5,231 bases of DNA from Syntrophales bacterium (GTDB taxonomy: Bacteria; Desulfobacterota; Syntrophia; Syntrophales; UBA2210), in NCBI GenBank assembly GCA_030655735.1, contig JAUSPK010000031.1, forward strand, positions 1-5,231. The letters are read 5' to 3'. Position 1 is the stretch's first letter. Every line of letters starts with the position of its first letter. A program made the position numbers and the translations under genes. Positions 1 through 4,796 of this stretch are shown in pieces. Under the pieces are notes generated by a model that was given only the letters and a program-made list of their open reading frames with translations, was not told where the DNA came from and searched no databases.

Positions 1-87
1 ACCGCGAAGGTAAAACTGGTCGGATCCAAGAGCCTGGGACGGTCCGAAGGGACGGCGCAGAGGGTCGTCGACAGACGAGAATTCTAA
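1..87 (+). CDS. C-terminal end of a phenylacetate-CoA ligase-like AMP-forming enzyme (partial, 5' end outside window)
   Basis: The first 28 codons of the window form an open frame ending in TAA at 85-87. The peptide contains VKLVGSKSLGRSEGTAQRVV followed by DRREF. The pattern of a short strand, then S-x-x-R-S-x-G-K/T-A-x-R-V-x-D-x-R, is the usual C-terminal signature of the PaaK family, which ligates CoA to phenylacetate or other arylacetates through an acyl-adenylate. The lysine often found after the glycine is a threonine here. The ACT-domain gene begins only 15 bp downstream on the same strand, an arrangement common for paaK-like genes in anaerobes, so the two are very likely one operon. 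Substrate cannot be decided from 28 residues; phenylacetate or indoleacetate are both possible. The family call rests on a short tail and the neighbour. Confidence 0.72.
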   Translation, partial: TAKVKLVGSKSLGRSEGTAQRVVDRREF

Positions 88-92
88 CGACA

Positions 93-100
93 GGGAGGAG
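93..100 (+). promoter_or_regulatory. Ribosome-binding site of the ACT-domain gene
   Basis: GGGAGGAG lies just before ATG at 103. The GGAGG core (94-98) is 4 nt from the start codon. It supports this start and follows the ligase stop codon directly, with no room for a separate promoter. Confidence 0.8.
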
Positions 101-102
101 AT

Positions 103-534
103 ATGAAGGTAGAGCAAATTTCCGTATTTATGGAGAACAAGCCCGGCGGGCTCGAACATGTGACCCGGGTACTGGCGGATGCGGATATCAACATCAGGGC
201 GCTGTCCCTCGCCGACACCTCGGATTTCGGTATCCTGAGGCTTATTCTGAATGACATAGACTCGGCGGAAAAGGCCCTCCAGGGGGAGGGCTTCACGGTA
301 AGGCGCACCCATGTCGTGGCGGTGGAAATCCCCGATCGTCCGGGGGGTATGCACAGTATTTCTAAGGTCCTGGCGGGGAAGAACATCAATGTTGAATACG
401 CCTACGCCTTTGTGGAGAGAAGCGGCGAAAACGCGATCATCATATTCAAGTTTGATGATATTGACATGGGGATAGAGGTCCTCCTTGAGAACGGGTTCAC
501 CGTACTGCCCGGCGAAAAGGTCTACCGCCTCTAG
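103..534 (+). CDS. Tandem ACT-domain protein, probable amino-acid-binding regulator linked to aryl-CoA ligase
   Basis: This 143-residue protein consists of two ACT domains and almost nothing else. Domain 1 spans about residues 3-66 and has the strand VEQISVFM, then NKPGGL (12-17) at the ligand-binding turn. Domain 2 spans about residues 70-140, with VVAVEIP, then DRPGGM (78-83) at the equivalent turn. The N/D-x-P-G-G-L/M motif after strand 1 is the classic small-ligand site of ACT domains, which usually sense amino acids. No catalytic domain or DNA-binding region is visible. Stand-alone double-ACT proteins of this length are frequent directly downstream of paaK-like ligases, often near indolepyruvate:ferredoxin oxidoreductase genes. 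A role in sensing an aromatic amino acid and modulating that pathway is inferred. The start is fixed by a strong Shine-Dalgarno sequence 15 bp after the ligase stop. Family is certain; ligand and partner are not. Confidence 0.92.
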   Translation: MKVEQISVFMENKPGGLEHVTRVLADADINIRALSLADTSDFGILRLILNDIDSAEKALQGEGFTVRRTHVVAVEIPDRPGGMHSISKVLAGKNINVEYAYAFVERSGENAIIIFKFDDIDMGIEVLLENGFTVLPGEKVYRL

Positions 535-629
535 GATGTCCTGGGAGGGAACAGGGTACGAACCACCTTCTCGGGAACAAGCAGCCCCCCATCCCCCGGC
601 GCCAAGGCACAAAAGCCCCAAAAACCCTA
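535..629. other. Intergenic spacer after the ACT gene
   Basis: C/A-rich spacer containing short C-runs around 585-598 and 617-627. I see no strong hairpin followed by a T-run, so no terminator for the ligase-ACT operon can be pointed to. It ends at the candidate promoter of the next gene. Confidence 0.4.
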
Positions 630-658
630 TTGACATCGTAATTGTTTGATGTTACTGG
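630..658 (+). promoter_or_regulatory. Candidate promoter and operator of the ribbon-helix-helix-like gene
   Basis: A perfect -35 hexamer TTGACA sits at 630-635. The -10 is poor: TACTGG at 653-658, with a 17-nt spacer, matches only the first two consensus bases. The same stretch holds an inverted repeat, ACATC (633-637) and GATGT (648-652) separated by 10 nt. It extends by a T/A pair after one G/T mismatch. A repeat between -35 and -10 is where an autoregulating small DNA-binding protein would act. Both parts are inferred from short motifs. Confidence 0.35.
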
Positions 659-695
659 CACCGAAGAGGATCGTTACAAGCAACGGGGACAGTGC

Positions 696-1085
696 ATGGG
701 TACGGGAAAAGAGAGATTGAGAAGGTGGCGGGAGCGAAACAGGGCGGAAGGAAAGCAATCCTTTACCATTATGCTCTCACAGGAAGCCAAGGAGATCTTG
801 CTCGAGGAGAAAGAGATCGCAGGGGCGAACTATTCCACCATTATCGAAAAGGCCCTCCTGAACTTCAGAAAGATGGCCGGCACCCCTGTTACAGATGATC
901 ATAAACCGAAGAGAGCCAAGATATTGATAGACGAAGACGGTATACTGCGGGGAGAGATCGAACAGGAAGAGGGGCGTGGAGAAAAGATGATCACCATCGA
1001 GGATAACAACCCTCAATTGGGCGAGGGCCTTATACCGAGACTTCTGAAACGATCCAACAGCAGGTTCTACAAGCTCAAAAAATGA
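696..1085 (+). CDS. Small basic/acidic protein with a ribbon-helix-helix-like segment
   Basis: This 129-residue protein, counted from ATG 696, has a basic head (KERLRRWRERNRAEGK, 5-20). A strand-helix-helix segment follows: QSFTIMLSQEAKEIL (21-35), then ANYSTIIEKALLNF (44-57). Alternating strand residues followed by two helices joined by a G-x-N/S-x-S turn is the layout of Arc/CopG-type DNA-binding proteins. The rest is polar and acidic in places (IDEDGILRGEIEQEE) with a basic tail (LLKRSNSRFYKLKK), and I do not recognise it. The frame is also open upstream to TTG 642, but ATG 696 is preferred. A GGGGA sequence lies 6 nt before it, and the longer version would start inside the candidate promoter. 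No toxin gene lies beside it, so an antitoxin role has no support here. It may be a transcription regulator, possibly of itself. The gene looks real from its composition; its function is unknown. Confidence 0.7.
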   Translation: MGTGKERLRRWRERNRAEGKQSFTIMLSQEAKEILLEEKEIAGANYSTIIEKALLNFRKMAGTPVTDDHKPKRAKILIDEDGILRGEIEQEEGRGEKMITIEDNNPQLGEGLIPRLLKRSNSRFYKLKK

Positions 1086-1264
1086 TGAGCACCCTCCGAC
1101 CCGTAACAGCACACCCCTCGAAAAGCTGAAACCCGAAGGGTAAAGAAGGATTTTTCGTTGCCTATTCCTGCCGGAGGCACACCGTCTGAAGATCCGGCGT
1201 CTACCCCTCAGGATTTGACAACTTGGTCCCTGAGCGGCAGAAGCGATGAGCCGCGGGGAAACCG
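1086..1264. other. Convergent intergenic region with several inverted repeats, no clear terminator
   Basis: This gap separates the 3' ends of two converging genes. It holds three inverted repeats: GCCGGA (1170-1175) with TCCGGC (1193-1198), loop 17; CTCAGG (1207-1212) with CCTGAG (1229-1234), loop 16; and GCGGC (1234-1238) with GCCGC (1250-1254), loop 11. None is followed by a T-run on either strand. A weak ACCC-GAA-GGGT hairpin (about 1131-1141) has TTTTT eight or more bases downstream at 1151-1155. Termination probably happens here, but I cannot name the site. No small gene or RNA family was recognised. Confidence 0.45.
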
Positions 1265-2617
1265 TCAATTGTTTGTCTTGTCGCCTTTTTCACCGGCAAG
1301 GAATTCTCTCCTGATCTTGTACCATTTTTCCAACCTGTCTTTTATGACCTTTTCATACCCCCTGGTGGTCGGAGAGTAGTAGGTCCGACCTTTCAGCTTT
1401 TCCGGCAGATATTCCTGGGGAACATGGGCGTCGGGGAAATTGTGGGCGTACTTATACCCTTTGCCATAGCCCAGGTCTTTCATCAGCCGTGTCGGTGCAT
1501 TTCGTATGTGGAGAGGAACGGGGAGGGCACCGGTCTTTCGTATGTCTCCCTTCACCGTGCCGAAACCAGCATAGAGGGCGTTACTCTTAGGTGCAGTCGC
1601 GAGATACACCGCGGCCTGCGCAAGGGCAAGCTCTCCCTCCGGGAGCCCGATACACTGAAATGCCTGCAGGGCGGATACCGCAATCCCCAGTGCAGCCGGG
1701 TCGGCGTTTCCCACATCTTCGGAGGCAAACCGTATCATCCTGCGGAGGATAAAGAGCGGGTCTTCGCCGGCCTCAAGCATACGCCCCAACCAGTAGAGGG
1801 CGGCATCCGGATCACTTCCCCTTAGACTCTTGTGGAGGGCCGATATCAGGTTATAGTGTCCCTCCCCCTTCTTATCGTACTGAAGGGCCTTCCTCTGAAG
1901 CGCCTCTTCCACCGTTAGAAGAGTAATCCTTCCACCCGTCTGAACAAGTGATACCGAAGCCTCCAGGTTGTTGAGCGCCGTGCGGGCATCTCCATCCGCC
2001 GTCCATACCATGTGGTCAAGGGCATCATCATCCACCGACAGCGACAGATTGCCAAGTCCGCGTTTCTCATCGACGAGTGCGCGCCTCAGGATTGCGGTCA
2101 GGTCCTCAGGGGAATAGGATTCAAGCACCATGACGCGCGCCCGGGACAGGAGGGGTGATATGACCTCAAAAGAGGGGTTCTCGGTAGTGGCGCCGATAAG
2201 GGTAATCAGACCGCTTTCAACATGGGGAAGGAAGGCGTCCTGCTGCGCCTTGTTGAAGCGGTGGATCTCATCGACGAACAGGATGGTCCTTTTCTGGTGA
2301 TAACGGAGCTGCCCCTTTGCCTCTTCTATGACCGCCTTGATCTCCTTGACGCCGGAGAGAACGGCGGAGATCGTCTCAAAATGGGACTTCGTCTCATGGG
2401 CGATGATACTCGCCAAGGTGGTCTTGCCGGAACCGGGGGGGCCCCAGAAGATCAGCGAAAATAGATTGTCTTCGGCAATGGCGCGTCGGAGCAGGCTGTC
2501 CTGACCGATGATACGATCCTGTCCCTCAAAATCATCGAGGGTTTCGGGCCGCATTCGGTCCGCCAGGGGACGCGCCATCGACCCTGTCTCCGGCTGTCGC
2601 TCGTCAAATAAATCCAT
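1265..2617 (-). CDS. rarA: Replication-associated recombination protein A (RarA/MgsA), AAA+ ATPase
   Basis: RarA is a clamp-loader-like AAA+ ATPase that acts at stalled or single-stranded replication forks and interacts with single-strand-binding protein in the family. All hallmarks are present over 450 residues. The N-terminal PLADRMRPETLDDFEGQ is at 17-33, Walker A GPPGSGKT at 59-66 and Walker B ILFVDEIH at 112-119, with D116 and E117. Sensor 1 GATTEN ends at N147, the arginine finger is SRAR at 158-161, and the sensor 2 region is DGDARTALN at 208-216. The C-terminal tetramerisation region follows, with ISALHKSLRGSDPDAALYWL at 258-277, ASEDVGNADP at 298-307 and HIRNAPTRLMK at 370-380. Length fits the family and nothing is missing. 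ATG 2617 gives the MDLF start usual for relatives; a GAGGGG lies 11 nt upstream, so the ribosome site is only fair. It is the last gene of the trpB2 block, 82 bp after the small cysteine-rich gene. Its place there looks like housekeeping rather than a functional link. Confidence 0.97.
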   Translation of the reverse strand: MDLFDERQPETGSMARPLADRMRPETLDDFEGQDRIIGQDSLLRRAIAEDNLFSLIFWGPPGSGKTTLASIIAHETKSHFETISAVLSGVKEIKAVIEEAKGQLRYHQKRTILFVDEIHRFNKAQQDAFLPHVESGLITLIGATTENPSFEVISPLLSRARVMVLESYSPEDLTAILRRALVDEKRGLGNLSLSVDDDALDHMVWTADGDARTALNNLEASVSLVQTGGRITLLTVEEALQRKALQYDKKGEGHYNLISALHKSLRGSDPDAALYWLGRMLEAGEDPLFILRRMIRFASEDVGNADPAALGIAVSALQAFQCIGLPEGELALAQAAVYLATAPKSNALYAGFGTVKGDIRKTGALPVPLHIRNAPTRLMKDLGYGKGYKYAHNFPDAHVPQEYLPEKLKGRTYYSPTTRGYEKVIKDRLEKWYKIRREFLAGEKGDKTNN

Positions 2618-2699
2618 GAAATGCCGTGCCCCTCAAGAATCCATTACCATCCCATTCGACCGTTTTCACCGGGGCACAATACCATACTTTGAAAAAATT

Positions 2700-2963
2700 C
2701 TACATATTCTTCCGTTTCTTCACGGCATCCGCTATCTCGAGTATGGTGGTCATCTTGTCCTTGGGCGGCGTATGGAAGCAGCTGTCCCACTCATCATCTG
2801 AAAGGCACTCTCTCAGATGCTCTTCTACCGGTATCAGGTCCTGCCAGCACCTGAGTGTCATCCGGCAGGGGAGATCACCCTGTTCGCGCCTGCAGTAGGC
2901 AAAGGTAACCTCCCCTCCCAGCCGGGGACATCGCAACACCAAATGGTCAAATCTATTCATCAT
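2700..2963 (-). CDS. Small cysteine-rich conserved-looking protein of unknown function
   Basis: This frame encodes 87 residues. Six cysteines lie at positions 12, 24, 33, 39, 53 and 62, in segments such as RCPRLGGEVTFAYCR, DLPCRMTLRCW and DEWDSCFHTPPKDK. The tail is a helix ending in a lysine cluster (KKRKNM). The spacing of C12, C24, C33 and C39 could bind a metal or an iron-sulfur cluster, but I cannot assign a named family. It resembles small uncharacterised proteins of anaerobic Desulfobacterota as I recall them. It sits in line between trpB2 (80 bp upstream) and rarA (82 bp downstream) on the same strand, and no other good frame fills this 426-bp stretch, which supports it being a gene. 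Two adjacent ATG codons (2963 and 2960) can serve as start. The only ribosome-site hint is a GAG 3 or 6 nt before them, so translation may be weak. No signal peptide or membrane segment is visible. Confidence 0.72.
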   Translation of the reverse strand: MMNRFDHLVLRCPRLGGEVTFAYCRREQGDLPCRMTLRCWQDLIPVEEHLRECLSDDEWDSCFHTPPKDKMTTILEIADAVKKRKNM

Positions 2964-3043
2964 AATCTCATGCTTTTACCTGAAGGATGCCGTTGGTCCG
3001 GTTACAGCATAAAGGGCTTCAGACCTTCAGCGTTCATTTTCCC

Positions 3044-4405
3044 CTACGGTTTCGGGAACTGTCCGATGGTCTTCTTCGCCCGTTCGATCTCCTCATCCGG
3101 AAGTTGGTAATCGGTCAACTTACCGGAAAGATAGGCATCATACGACGCAAGGTCGACCAGTCCGTGGCCGCTCCAGTTGAAGAGGATAACCTTCTCCTTC
3201 CCCTCCTCCTTCGCCCGCCGTGCCTCCTGAATCACGGCCGCAATGGCGTGGTTCGTCTCGGGGGCGGGTATGAATGCCTCGGACCGGGCCCACTGTATCC
3301 CTGCCTCGAATGTCTCAAGCTGATGATACGACCGGGCCTCAACGAGCCCCTCTTTTACCAGGTGGCTGACAATCGGCGCCATACCGTGGTATCTGAGCCC
3401 CCCCGCGTGAATCGGGGCCGGCACGAAATCGTGGCCGAGAGAGTACATGGCGAGGAGCGGCGTGGTCATCGCCAGGTCTCCAAAATCATACCCGAAGGGG
3501 GCCTTCGTGAGGGTCGGGCAGGAGGTCGGTTCCGCCGCGACGATCGAAACCTCTTTGCCGTGTATCTTGTCACGCGCGAAAGGCAGGGCTATCCCGGCAA
3601 AATTACTTCCCCCGCCGGCACAGCCGATTACCACGTCAGGATATTCGCCTATCTTTTCAAGCTGTTTCTGGGCCTCAAGGCCGATAATCGTCTGGTGGAG
3701 CAGGACATGATTCAGAACGCTCCCCAGCGAATAGCGGGAATCTTCCTTCCCGACCGCGTCTTCAATCGCCTCGCTGATGGCCATCCCCAAGCTCCCCGGT
3801 GAGTCGGGGTGATCGGCAAGCACCTTTCTCCCCGTCTCGGTTATGTTGCTCGGGCTGGGAAAGCATTTACCCCCCCATGTTTCCATCATCATCCGGCGGT
3901 ACGGTTTCTGGTCATAGCTGACCCGGACCATGAAGACCCGGCACTCAAGACCGAACATATTGCAGGCCATGCTCAGCGCGCTTCCCCACTGACCAGCCCC
4001 GGTCTCGGTCGAGATCTTTTTGATCCCGAATGCCTTGTTGTAATACGCTTGAGCGACGGCGGTGTTCGGCTTGTGAGAACCGGCGGGACTGACCCCTTCA
4101 TTTTTATAATAGATTCTGACCGGCGCATCGAGCAGCTTTTCGAGATTGTATGCCCTATAGAGCGGGCTCGGCCGCCAGAGCATATATTTCTCCAGGACCT
4201 CTTCGGGGATATCTATCCACCGTTCGGCACTCATCTCCTGCTCGATAAGATTCATCGGAAAAATCGGGGCCATGTCTTCGGGCTTCAGAGGCTGCCCCGT
4301 TCCCGGGTGAAGGGGAGGGCTCATAGGGGTCGGCATATCGGCCATAATATTGTACCACTGCCTCGGGATCTCGTCCTCATTCAAGAACACCTTTGTCTGT
4401 CTCAT
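3044..4405 (-). CDS. trpB2: Tryptophan synthase beta chain, TrpB2 type (PLP enzyme)
   Basis: TrpB makes L-tryptophan from L-serine and indole using pyridoxal phosphate, in the cytoplasm. The 453 residues have the long N-terminal extension (about 1-75) and length typical of the TrpB2 subgroup; ordinary TrpB is near 400. The cofactor lysine is K112 in GSHKPNTA. The catalytic glutamate is E134 in TETGAGQWGSA, where TrpB2 has W in place of the H of ordinary TrpB. The phosphate-binding loop is GCAGGGSNF (261-269), and the end of the active site is ILFNWSGHG (407-415). All key residues are intact. No trpA or other trp gene is next to it. TrpB2 proteins generally interact poorly with TrpA and are thought to salvage free indole or to serve a separate tryptophan supply. 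ATG 4405 is set by a perfect AGGAGG 7 nt upstream. The gene is preceded by a Trp-codon leader peptide and attenuator, so transcription should rise when tryptophan falls. It begins a same-strand block with the cysteine-rich gene and rarA. Confidence 0.96.
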   Translation of the reverse strand: MRQTKVFLNEDEIPRQWYNIMADMPTPMSPPLHPGTGQPLKPEDMAPIFPMNLIEQEMSAERWIDIPEEVLEKYMLWRPSPLYRAYNLEKLLDAPVRIYYKNEGVSPAGSHKPNTAVAQAYYNKAFGIKKISTETGAGQWGSALSMACNMFGLECRVFMVRVSYDQKPYRRMMMETWGGKCFPSPSNITETGRKVLADHPDSPGSLGMAISEAIEDAVGKEDSRYSLGSVLNHVLLHQTIIGLEAQKQLEKIGEYPDVVIGCAGGGSNFAGIALPFARDKIHGKEVSIVAAEPTSCPTLTKAPFGYDFGDLAMTTPLLAMYSLGHDFVPAPIHAGGLRYHGMAPIVSHLVKEGLVEARSYHQLETFEAGIQWARSEAFIPAPETNHAIAAVIQEARRAKEEGKEKVILFNWSGHGLVDLASYDAYLSGKLTDYQLPDEEIERAKKTIGQFPKP

Positions 4406-4412
4406 AACATCT

Positions 4413-4418
4413 CCTCCT
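4413..4418 (-). promoter_or_regulatory. Strong ribosome-binding site of trpB2
   Basis: Read on the minus strand this is AGGAGG within AAGGAGGAG (4419-4411), 7 nt before ATG 4405. It fixes the trpB2 start and shows that translation of the gene is not itself limited by a weak site. Confidence 0.9.
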
Positions 4419-4425
4419 TATGTAA

Positions 4426-4443
4426 TAGTGAAAATAGTGAAAA
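4426..4443. repeat. Perfect tandem duplication of a 9-bp unit
   Basis: TAGTGAAAA occurs twice back to back (4426-4434 and 4435-4443). It lies immediately upstream of the trpB2 ribosome-binding site, inside the untranslated leader. It may be a chance short duplication; no function is evident. Confidence 0.6.
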
Positions 4444-4476
4444 ATCAAAATCCAACGCTGCGATACAAACAGAAAC

Positions 4477-4497
4477 GCCATGGAAAAATCCCATGGC
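4477..4497. repeat. Perfect 7-bp hairpin in the trpB2 leader, downstream of the attenuator
   Basis: GCCATGG (4477-4483) and CCATGGC (4491-4497) are perfect inverted repeats around a 7-nt A-rich loop. In trpB2 mRNA this hairpin stands between the attenuator terminator and the ribosome-binding site, and could act as a 5' stabilising structure. Read on the + strand it is followed by ATTTTAT, so it could instead stop transcription entering from the + strand, although no + gene is seen upstream. Its role is undecided. Confidence 0.55.
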
Positions 4498-4509
4498 ATT
4501 TTATAAGCA

Positions 4510-4541
4510 AACAAAAAGCCGTGGGAGGCTTCGCCCACGGC
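4510..4541 (-). terminator. Intrinsic terminator of the trp attenuator (3:4 stem)
   Basis: On the minus strand GCCGTGGG (4541-4534), an 8-nt loop CGAAGCCT and CCCACGGC (4525-4518) form a perfect, GC-rich 8-bp stem. It is followed by TTTTTGTTT (4517-4509). This is a textbook rho-independent terminator, but it lies about 105 bp upstream of the trpB2 start and 18 nt after the leader-peptide stop, which is the place of an attenuator. Its 5' arm can alternatively pair with the region around the leader-peptide stop codon. Confidence 0.9.
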
Positions 4542-4619
4542 CGGCAGATACTTCGGCACCTAAGTGGACAGGGCTATACAGACCCGCCACCACCAAAAGA
4601 ACCCGTTTTCTGTTTCCAC
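4532..4619 (-). promoter_or_regulatory. Alternative RNA pairings of the trp attenuator (regions 1, 2 and 3)
   Basis: Three regions can be paired by hand on the minus-strand RNA. Region 1 (GUGGAAACAG, 4619-4610) pairs with region 2 (CUGUCCAC, 4571-4564) in 8 bp with a 2-nt bulge. Region 2 extended over the stop codon (4570-4558) pairs with region 3 (GCCGUGGGCG, 4541-4532) in 10 bp, three of them G-U, with a UUA bulge. Region 3 is also the 5' arm of the terminator, so 2:3 excludes termination. A ribosome stalled on the Trp codons (4595-4587) leaves region 2 free and favours 2:3. A ribosome at the stop codon (4562-4560) covers region 2 and favours the terminator. The pairings are seen in the sequence; the mechanism is that of known trp leaders. 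Confidence 0.83.
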
Positions 4620-4628
4620 GTGCACCAT
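4560..4628 (-). CDS. trpL: trp operon-type leader peptide with three consecutive Trp codons
   Basis: This 22-codon frame starts at ATG 4628 and ends with TAG at 4562-4560. Its core is ENGFFWWWR, with TTC TTT at codons 10-11 and TGG TGG TGG at codons 12-14 (4595-4587). Three tandem codons for the rarest amino acid in so short a frame are the signature of a tryptophan leader peptide, whose job is to let a ribosome measure charged tRNA-Trp. The peptide itself should have no function. An AGGGG ribosome site (4641-4637) lies 8 nt before the start. A promoter lies just upstream, and an intrinsic terminator begins 18 nt after the stop, followed by trpB2. The stop codon falls inside attenuator region 2, as the mechanism needs. 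The gene is too short for ordinary gene finding and would normally be missed. The symbol trpL is used by analogy, because the gene controlled is trpB2 and not a full trp operon. Confidence 0.9.
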   Translation of the reverse strand: MVHVETENGFFWWWRVCIALST

Positions 4629-4636
4629 CAAAATAA

Positions 4637-4641
4637 CCCCT
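4637..4641 (-). promoter_or_regulatory. Ribosome-binding site of the leader peptide
   Basis: AGGGG on the minus strand, 8 nt before ATG 4628. Together with a start codon about 24 nt after the predicted transcription start, it shows the leader frame can be translated soon after initiation, as attenuation requires. Confidence 0.75.
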
Positions 4642-4652
4642 GTTCGGTTGTT

Positions 4653-4672
4653 TCTGTGTATAGAAACACAGA
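4653..4672. promoter_or_regulatory. Inverted repeat over the trpB2 promoter -10, possible operator
   Basis: TCTGTGT (4653-4659) and ACACAGA (4666-4672) are perfect arms around 6 nt, covering the proposed -10 of the leader promoter. A second, overlapping pair, GTTTCT (4650-4655) and AGAAAC (4662-4667), shares the centre. A repressor site is possible here. It does not look like the enterobacterial TrpR operator, so the binding protein, if any, is unknown. Confidence 0.4.
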
Positions 4673-4688
4673 TGAAATCCTATGTCAA
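4659..4688 (-). promoter_or_regulatory. Promoter of the trp leader and trpB2
   Basis: On the minus strand a perfect -35 TTGACA (4688-4683) is followed after 18 nt by TCTATA (4664-4659), a weak -10; TTCTAT one base earlier (17-nt spacer) is an alternative. Transcription would start near 4652, giving a leader RNA of roughly 245 nt before trpB2 and about 140 nt when attenuated. Its position just ahead of the leader peptide supports it. Confidence 0.68.
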
Positions 4689-4700
4689 GCCCAAAAATAC

Positions 4701-4732
4701 CGATTATCGATTCATAAGGGATTTAGCTCCCT
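4701..4732. repeat. Two short palindromes between the divergent promoters
   Basis: CGATTATCG (4701-4709) is an odd-centred palindrome, and AGGGA (4717-4721) with TCCCT (4728-4732) is an inverted repeat with a 6-nt spacer. Both lie between the -35 boxes of the trpB2 and purD promoters, upstream of both. They could be regulator sites; they are too short to say more. Confidence 0.3.
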
Positions 4733-4741
4733 GAAAGATAT

Positions 4742-4770
4742 TTGACGAACCCATACTTTTTGAGTATAAG
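4742..4770 (+). promoter_or_regulatory. Promoter of purD
   Basis: TTGACG (4742-4747), a spacer of exactly 17 nt, and TATAAG (4765-4770) match the main sigma factor consensus in 5 of 6 bases each. Transcription would begin near 4777, leaving an untranslated leader of only about 33 nt. That leaves no space for a purine riboswitch. The promoter is back to back with the trpB2 promoter. Confidence 0.83.
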
Positions 4771-4796
4771 CTTTGAACTTACCGCAGAACCTACCT

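Noticed and set aside
642..695. Upstream extension of the ribbon-helix-helix-like gene to TTG 642
   Set aside because: It would start within the candidate promoter and lacks a ribosome site; ATG 696 has one and starts just before the basic head.
696..1085. Antitoxin of a toxin-antitoxin pair
   Set aside because: No toxin-sized gene is adjacent on the same strand; the next gene is the convergent rarA.
1170..1254. Bidirectional terminator between the converging genes
   Set aside because: The inverted repeats have long loops and no T-run on either strand, so they do not meet the criteria for an intrinsic terminator.
2987..3802. Long + strand open frame of 271 codons
   Set aside because: It lies wholly antisense to trpB2, whose frame shows every family motif, and its own translation has no recognisable domain. 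Similar + frames at 1424-1825 and 3809-4636 are rejected for the same reason, the latter mostly overlapping trpB2.
4377..4559. Minus-strand frame of 60 codons with two Trp codons, covering the trpB2 leader and overlapping the trpB2 start
   Set aside because: It has no ribosome site, runs through the terminator hairpin and the AT-rich leader, and overlaps trpB2 in another frame. The 22-codon frame upstream explains the regulation better.
4560..4628. T-box riboswitch, because GGTGGTGGCGGG partly resembles the T-box core
   Set aside because: The match is imperfect, it does not sit in the terminator arm as a T-box must, and the bases are explained as Trp codons of the leader peptide.
4510..4652. 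Stand-alone small RNA (6S or signal recognition particle RNA) ending in the terminator
   Set aside because: No recognisable conserved motif of either RNA is present, and the Trp-rich frame with alternative stems accounts for the whole segment.
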